The notes beneath the pieces were generated by a model. It ran no database searches. It was not told the DNA's origin and saw only the letters and a program-made list of their open reading frames with translations. From Chiua virens (lineage: Eukaryota > Basidiomycota > Agaricomycetes > Boletales > Boletaceae), in NCBI GenBank assembly GCA_019787685.1, contig JAHNUO010000057.1:1-64000 (forward strand): a DNA stretch of 64,000 nucleotides, given 5' to 3'. The translations under genes and the position numbers were made by a program. Below are positions 56,791 through 64,000 of the stretch, piece after piece. Position 1 is the first letter of the stretch. Each line of letters begins with the position of its first letter.

Positions 56791-58024
56791 TCAAAGAGAG
56801 GAACCAGCTGTCGTGTTCATCAGAGACTCAGTGGTGTCTGCATTGATTGTCAAATCCAAGTCCACCGTCGTCAGGATCTGTGTGGCTCGAGGAGGCGTCG
56901 GCGTGTTAGAGACCTCGTCGTCTTCGCCACTGGAACGCCTTGACGGTGACGTGATCGCTTTTTCAGGGGAACGGGAATGCCAGAAAACTCGATAGATGTA
57001 GGTAACGACGACGGCCAAGTTGCAGAAAACCATGAATCCAGCGACCTAGGGAAACCTTTCTCACTTATTCACGAGAGAGCAAAAAAGCTAAATCGTACCT
57101 CCATGTCGCCCATTATCTCTTGGATCCCGCTCTGACCACCAACCAGCTGACAAATAGAATGTGCCACTGACAACGTGCACAGAAACCTGCTGACTGAGAA
57201 TAGCCACAAGATCATTCTGTGTTGTGTTGACGGGAGCTTGACTCTCCAAAGAAGCTTGAATGAAAACGCGAGTGTCGTCATGTCTGCGACAAAACTAGCT
57301 AGCGCGAAATCAGATTGGTAGCTTGTGAAAGCACATGTTGAATGAAATACGTACTCGTGATTTCAAAAACGACTACAAACAGTGGTATGACGCAACTTGC
57401 CCTCGTACTCGCGGAGAGAGCGCTTGCCTTTGGGTTGGCAAGGCAGCACCGAATTTGTAAACTGAGGGCGACTACCCAGACGACAAAGAAGCAGGCTGAG
57501 ACTGCGAGCATAATGCGACGTAAATGAGTCCACAGGGTGATCCTTATGATCGAGAATATTAGACTCATGCGCACAGACCTAGTGACGAAGAGTTGATCAT
57601 TGAATCCGGATGAATTGCTCCAGAATTGAACGCACGAACCATACAATACATGTGAACATGTATATTTCAATTCTTCCAACGATGATACGTAACCCATACT
57701 GTTCTGTGCCTAGATTGTCAGCAATTGGTGTTTACTTCGGGGTTGACAAGACTGGAAACGCTTACTCGAGTCGGATGTGATAAGCGCGCAAAGCATGGAC
57801 GTTACCGTGCAAAACATTGCAACTGCTGCCCACATGTCCTCCCACCAAAATTGTCGCATCTTCCACCGGAGTCCCAGCCGAAAAAGCGCAAGCAAAACTG
57901 CCAGACCTTTAATGACGTTGAACGCAACTGAGAATTGTCAACGACATGGTTCAATCCAAACCAGGAGAGCGCCGTCGCCGTCAGAGGGAGACTTACTTCC
58001 GACTGCTATAAAATTGATCGACAT
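56791..58024 (-). CDS. seven-transmembrane-type integral membrane protein
   Basis: Start ATG 58024 (MSINFIAVG). After an intron, the next exon reads IAFNVIKGLAVLLALFRLGL then RWKMRQFWWEDMWAAVAMF and CTVTSMLCALIT. Further exons give RIEIYMFTCIVWSVRMSLIF, IIRITLWTHLRRIMLAVSAC, FFVVWVVALSLQIRCC, CVIPLFVVVFEI, LAFSFKLLWRVKLPSTQHRM and a last span LAVVVTYIYRVFWH, then a hydrophilic Ser/Thr tail (TPTPPRATQILTTVDLDL) to the stop at 56791. Phases agree at the junctions I checked, near 57930, 57770 and 57600. The LFR..RW....WWEDMWAA pattern is that of fungal rhodopsin-like or SAT4-like membrane proteins. Ligand and function unknown. Confidence 0.7.
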
Positions 58025-58915
58025 GGTTGATACCCAGATAATTTTCTGTTTGCCGAGGGGCGTTCATCAGTCCCAAAGTTCCAGCCTGAGGAAGTTAAGG
58101 TCGATGATCAGTATGGCTGTGATTTGGAAATTCGATTACGCACTGCTGACCACTGCGATGACCTGTCAGCGGATATAGGTTATTCCGATATTAGTATACT
58201 TATTTCGTCGGGTCCTGGCCATTGACAAGTCAGAATTTCCCGGAGGAGAGGTCCGCATCAAAGTTAGTTATTTGCGCCCCAAGTTGGAGGATTCCAAAGC
58301 ACGAGTATTCGAGTAGTAATATGGCTGCAGAATTGTCGATATGACAATCGGCATGGCTCTCCTCGAGTCTTTCGACTCTTCAAGTTTTCATGCTAATTAC
58401 ATACATAACCGACTCGGACGCACTTCTACTTGGAAAAACGCGGTACTCCAACGCCGTGCGTGAAAAATGATTAATCCATGTCACATGAGGTCATGAGCGC
58501 TCAGCGCTCAGAGAGCTTCTTCGAGCGAGCTGAAGCCTGGACGAGACTCGGAATCTTGACTCCAGGGTTATCACGCCAATGGTGAGTTGTAAACAGTGTC
58601 AATGTCATCTATACTTATATCCATGACCACCAGCACCCCTTGGGTAGGTAGTACAGTGGAGGCTAATCATCCATCCTGGCGTTGAGTCAACATATGGTTC
58701 CCCTAATGAGCCGTTCGCTTCGCGTTTACCGCATTGTTACCTTCATGTAATGATGTGGCACACATATCATGATGCCACACCTTTAAGCCGTCTGGACACT
58801 TGGACGGCCTTAATTGGCTCTCGTCCTTTGAACTTTGAAGCACTCCTTGAACGCGGTGTGAATAGATTTCATGCTGAAGGGCTGCAAGCAAAAACCGAAA
58901 TCATAGGAGTACATA
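58025..58915. other. intergenic region between the membrane-protein gene and the PKS gene
   Basis: No coding sequence recognised. It contains the upstream region of the membrane-protein gene and, near 58850-58915, the 3' end region of the PKS. Confidence 0.5.
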
Positions 58916-61900
58916 CTAGTATCGCACTACCTGCCGCGTCTCGCGTCTCCATCCAGTTTCAATGCAATCCACGAGTTCCTGAGATTCGAAAATTGTCCAA
59001 TGGTTTCCCGGCAAGTCAAGGACGGTGGCACGTGGGAATACTTGGCGTACACCAAGGTCATTGTTACGCCATAGCGCTCGCTCGGCACCATCGACAGAGA
59101 GTATGATACCCTCAGATGCGATGACCAACGTTACTGGAGCGCGAACAGGTTTCAGCCAAGCGATCAACAAGTCGCGTGCCACTGAGGGACAAAATGGTTG
59201 TTCCGAGGGGAACAAATCAAACAAAAACTCGTATGCAATGGTAATGATCTGCTTGAAGGTGCCTATGCACCGTTGCATGGACAACGAAGCAGGGCCGTCG
59301 TTGACAGCCATCTTGTAGTCTTCCACCGCCTCGGAGAAATAGGATGCTTGATCGTACATGGGAATCAGATCGTTCAGGATGCGGCGTACGACGTGTGGTG
59401 TCGCAGAGCGACGTTGAATCGACTCATCGTTGATGATCATCTTGTCAGTGACGAACAAGAGTGGAAAATGGTCTAGGACAATGAGCTGTACCACGTCGTC
59501 ACCATTTGTTTCCAATAGTTTGACGATAGCAAACAAGATGATGGAGGTCCCAGAGTATCCCCCGAGACGATATGGACCACGTGGCTGGTGAGCCTTTATT
59601 TCGTTGTAATACCACCGTGAGATGGTGTCGATGGAATTGAACGGTGCTCCAGAGGAGACCCTCAGTGCCCAGAAAGCCGTTGTGAACATGCGGACGAACG
59701 GGATGAAGACGTCTATCTCTCCCCATCCGCCATGTAAAAGGATGAACGGCGGGTCATCCTTGTCCACAAACTTCACCAATACACGGTCACCCCTTTGAAT
59801 CGTCTCCAGCGTCCATTGCTCGTCTTCCCCCGTCTCGTACTCAAGGGTGGAGAGTGGCCCACGGGAAAGTTTCCCTTCAAGATCGGCTAGTGTGCTTTCC
59901 CCAAGCAACTGGATAGATGATACGGTGACATACGGCCGGAGAGCAACAGATAGTTGACCGGCCGAAAGGGAGTCCAAACCATATGATGTCAACGGGACAC
60001 CGGGCAACAATTCTGCAACGTCGAGGCCAAGACAGCGAGACACGATGCGACACAGAGCATTGACGGGATCTCCCTCTACACTCTTTGCAAGGCTGCGGCG
60101 TTCGCGCACAAGATGGCCATACAAATGAGAGAACCCCATGTGATGCTGCACTTGATCCCAATCGAAGTTAGGAATATACACATCGAACGATCCGTCCTTG
60201 AGTTTATGAAGGCCGTCTTCGATATAGTCACAAAGCTCTACGTGCAGAAGTGCATTCAGCAGTCATTCGGATGTGTGGACCGAACATGGACTTACCTCTC
60301 GCGGTGAATGCCCATGGAATCAGATGCTTGAAGTGATCGACATGGCGGGAAGAGCTGAGCTTCTTCCCAGTGATTGATGCAGTATCGATTATGGCGGGTG
60401 CAACGATGGCGAACGCGTTTGCGTACTTGCGCATCTCACCTTCTAGCGCCGTATTAGCGCTGTAAACGATCGATCAGAACACATTAGGGATGAGTGGTGG
60501 ATGTATACCTTGCGTAATTGGTCTGACCGATGTTTCCGAAAGTCGAAACAGACGAAAATGCAATGACAAAGTCGAGTTCTTGGAGTGGAAGACATTGTTC
60601 TAGTGCTCTGAAAGCATGGATCTTTGGTACGTGACATGCGGTAAAATTTGCCTCCGTCTGATCAAAGAAACTCGCATCAGAAAGAACTGCAGCAAGGAGC
60701 ATGCAGCCAGCTATTCTGTGAGATATTCCTGAAAAGACATCTAGGAGCGCATCCTTCGAGGAGGCATCCGTAGCGTGTAAGGTCAGCGTGAGATCGGGTC
60801 TGGATTCCAAGTAGTGAAGCATCCGCGTCGCAAGTTTGTCCCCAGCCTGTCTCAGCGAATCTCGCCCAGAACGAGAAGTTAGGACTAGATGACGAGCACC
60901 TCTCTAGTGAATGCATTAGTCACAGAGACAAAAGTTTTATTTTACACTTACATCGTACATCCATACAGATATATGCAAACCCAAGCTCCCTACGCCGCCG
61001 AGGAGTACATAAACCTCGTCGGGTTTAAAGAGCATGTCTGGAATGGCTGGTTGCGGGTACGAACTCAAAGAAGGCCGTGTCAGTATGGGTCCTGCAATCT
61101 CCCATTCTATAGTCGCCACATTATCCACCGAGAATCGGAGTATCTCTGAAACTAGTTGAGGCTCGTACAGAATGCATCGCCTTGCGTCATGGCATTCGTT
61201 CCAGTAAATGTACCGAGCAGGGCCCGGAGCAACTGTGGAAAGGATGGAATCTTCCTTTGGGCGATGGGAAACCAGGACATCATCTGCAGTCAATCGGAGC
61301 TTCAAAACATCGACCGGGGAGGCAGTCGATAGAAGACGATGGGGTGATACTCCACACATAGTGAACGCTTGAAACATCATTTTTCCGCGATCCAATTCCG
61401 CGCCTTCCAGGATCACGCGGTACGGAAAGTCACTCGCTCCGGCGCTGAGATAACGCGAGCCGAGGATAGACCCAGCGATCAAGCAGGCCGGCAAGACCTC
61501 GCACAAAAGCTCCAGGTTTACATTATTGCATCCGAGCTGATGGATCGCGGTTTTATGCACCACGACTCTTGTAGCTGCGGCATTGGCGTCCTCAATGTAT
61601 GCGACGGTGGCCACCAAGCTTGCTCCTGGGTCCTTTTCCTCAGGACATTCAGCATTCATGACGCAACCAATTACGCCATGTAAGCCGCCAGCGAATGGTT
61701 TGCTGATTAGGACTGAGATTTCTACGTGATTCGGAGAGGGAAGACACGCCGTCGCCGGCGAGTACATAGAGTAGGATATTGAAGAGGGCCCTGGAAGCTC
61801 GACAATCCGGGGGACTAATACCTCCAACCCCGCCGTGACGACGAGCTCCGGTTCGATCCCAGCGATGCCAGATAGTTGCTGAACCACTCTAACTTGTTCT

Positions 61901-64000
61901 TCTTCGGGACCTGCTTGCATAAACGTGATCTGAGTGATGTCCCAAAGTGGGAATTCGCATCTGAGGGACTTTATCAAGCCACGAGCCCCATCAGAATCCG
62001 ATCCCAGGAACGTAATAATCCAAAGCTCGGCCGTGCGGTTGATGTCTAGGTTTCGGAGTGCATCTTGGATGTCTATTTCAAAAAACAGCGAGTAACGCAG
62101 AATTCGCATTTGATGTGGGCGTACGCGATCGATTCTTGAAAGAGAAAGGCAAGGCATCTGGCTCAAAACAACTTCGAGAAGTCTCTCCTTCAAAGAACAC
62201 CTGAGGATGACGGATCGGATGTTCGGAAGAAAACGGCTGTAGGGAGGGTCTACAGGGCTGGAGGACTCTTGGATTGACGTACTGGCGTCTTGCACGAGCA
62301 CGAGTGCACCGCCGGGAAGGAGGAGGGTGTATAGTTTTTCTATTTGGGAGTGGTGGAGATGCGCTCTAGAGAATGGGTTAAACGCCACGAGGTCAAATCC
62401 CAAGCTTCTTCCGAGGCCTTTGCCAACGAGTTCCACGAGGTTTCGGTGGGAAATCGGTCGGAAAGATGGGGGTAAAGTGTCTGTCGGTGGTGTTGCTGCA
62501 GCCGTACTGTAGAATACCTGTAACGAAATACCGCGGTTCTTGATTCTGGACAATGATCGGAGCAAGAATTCGTGTTCTAAGGAGACATGAAATATCCGGA
62601 TTGGAAACGTTCGAAGACCACTGACCATCATCGATCACAAGAGCCCGGATGACCCTTTTCCCACATATCTCAGTCGCATGATTGACGACAGCCAGGCATA
62701 GGCGAGTAAGACACTACGACTGCGTTGAGTGTCTTATAATGAATCGGAATGGACTACGTCTCACGTGTTCGTAGTGCACAAGATTCAAGTCCCCGTAAAG
62801 AGGTTCTACCTGCGGGTCACATGGGGCACGTGAATTAACATTTGCTGAAGGTTGGAGGCCACATGTCTCATTGCTTCGGTTGAAGAAGGTTGCTTGCTCA
62901 GTGGTCCGGAGCGTAGAGAAATCGATTGGGGATGGTATTCCGAAAGACTGATGGATTACTCCGTACCTTGAGCTCACACCCTTCACGGGTACAAGTAAAT
63001 GTCGCTGCACGGTGAATCTATTCAACGAGCATATCCATTTACCATCTGGTGTCATTATGTTCAAATCGCTGACAATGCTATCTGAGAGAGCGGTTGAATC
63101 CTCATTCGATATTCATGAGCTACAAGACTATAGGACTCACCAGGTAGCCACCGTATTATCGTCGCATGAACACACAGACTCTCGAAAGCGTGATGCGCAC
63201 GGTCTCCATCGAACAGCTCAATGCTTTCCAAATGTGAAGGTAGGTAATATGCATTCGGATCAGCATCCAAAGTATAGGAAACGTGGACCAGCACGTGAAA
63301 GCAGGCATCGAGGACCGCCGGGTGAATGATATATTGCCCTGATCTGTCAAGTCAATAGGCTGAGGATATGTTGGTACTGATGATCGTGGAAAGGGGTGGC
63401 AAACCTTGGTAAATCCTCCGAGTTTCCTCTGACCTCGACCACAGCTTCATTGTTGCCAACATAGACTCGCCTAACCCTGCGGAAATAGGGTCCATACTGA
63501 GCAAAGTACTGCAAATCTGCATAAAAGTCTATCATCCTCATCAGCAGAGGTTAAAACAAGTGGGAGGAGAGCCAACCCACTCTCCGACGATGTGTCTAGG
63601 AGCTGGCATCGTTGAATCACTTCATTGATATTTGTCACTGCATGGGGCAAGCAGGGGTCCGTACTCATGAACCCATTTACATGCGTATGTTTATGATCGG
63701 TAGTGACCTAGAGCGGTAATGGGAACGTTTCAGAACACGATATTGGAGCTCCATACCTCAACTTTGCTCGAAGGTGCCACAGACCGCTGCGACTCCACGG
63801 ACCATTGATGTCCATCAATCCTTAGATCGACGGGTATTGGGTCCTCGGCCGCAAGCGAAAGAATATTGACAAAGTTCACATTCCATAAGGTTCGCGCGCC
63901 AGCTTCAAATACCTGTGGAGAGTCGAGATCTGCCTCATCATACTGTACGTTTCAGGACCCACCATCTCCAGAAACCCTGCGGCTGCCATTATTGGCTCTT
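58916..64000 (-). CDS. reducing type I polyketide synthase, 3' part (DH-MT(degenerate)-KR-ACP-TE)
   Basis: The gene runs leftward; its 5' end (KS, AT and the start of DH) lies beyond the right edge. DH: VFEAGARTLWNVNFVNIL (about 63900) and HPAVLDACFHVLVHVSYTLD (about 63270), ending GKWICSLNRFTVQRH. MT-like region (62700-62280): GKRVIRALVIDDG in place of the SAM-binding GxG motif, then GFDLVAFNPFSRAHLHHSQI and LLLPGGALVLVQDAS, so methylation is unlikely. A long spacer (62280-61100) is ER- or structural-KR-like but has no clear NADPH motif. KR: VLLGGVGSLGLHI (nucleotide binding), then FSSVSTFGNIGQTNYA with catalytic Ser and Tyr. ACP: GLDSLSAG with the phosphopantetheine serine (about 60000). 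TE: GYSGTSI nucleophile and GNHWTIFES His, stop at 58916. It would build and release a partly reduced polyketide in the cytosol; product unknown. Introns are short, for example near 62630 and 60950. Confidence 0.88.

Noticed and set aside
1..64000. tRNA and rRNA genes
   Set aside because: I scanned for B-box-like GGTTCGA(A/T)TCC and rRNA-like stretches and saw none that folded convincingly; a tRNAscan/Infernal run would be decisive.

Overview
The window looks like nuclear DNA of an Agaricomycete (mushroom-forming basidiomycete). Genes are split by many 50-60 nt GT-AG introns. The recognisable families are typical of that class: DUF6533-type membrane proteins, a Plavaka-type transposase, a pogo-type DDE transposase, a PIL1-domain eisosome protein and a hydrophobin fragment. 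All gene models below were read by eye from frames and splice sites.

Layout. 0.7-5 kb: an F-box-like/LRR gene (-), a DUF6698-like gene (+) and a hydrophobin-like fragment fused to a polyproline tract. 5.2-6.7 kb: copy 1 of a dispersed repeat (repeat C). 6.7-13 kb and 17.1-27 kb: two copies of a duplicated segment carrying a coiled-coil gene, a P-loop GTPase gene and an unnamed conserved gene. A complete 2.7 kb pogo-like transposon sits between them at 13.09-15.81 kb. 29.2-39.1 kb: a 9.9 kb Plavaka-like element with about 0.5 kb terminal inverted repeats, a frameshifted transposase (-) and a divergent accessory gene (+). 39.9-42.4 kb: repeat C copy 2. 43.4-64 kb: more ordinary sequence with a small secreted Cys-containing protein, a 5'-truncated and a complete DUF6533-type gene, RPS29, a PIL1-domain gene, a 7TM-like membrane protein and the 3' part of a reducing polyketide synthase gene that runs off the right edge.

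The main discovery candidate is at 21.2-24.6 kb. The second-copy GTPase gene reads through seven exons as an uninterrupted 295-codon frame. It then runs into 36 tandem 88-bp units. Each unit is an 85-nt intron (GTAAGT...CATAG) plus exactly three exonic bases. The introns are almost identical, while the three bases between acceptor and next donor take eight different values, all sense codons in the incoming frame. Three further single-codon exons follow between introns unrelated in sequence to the array. If spliced, this adds a tail of about 39 residues encoded one codon per exon, whose sequence can be reshuffled by repeat recombination without frameshift. The other GTPase copy (9.6 kb) is a pseudogene that breaks off before this region.

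The stretch of about 20.5-39 kb (array, decayed duplicate, Plavaka element) is visibly CpG-poor compared with both flanks, consistent with a methylated, mutating mobile-element island inserted beside normal gene space.
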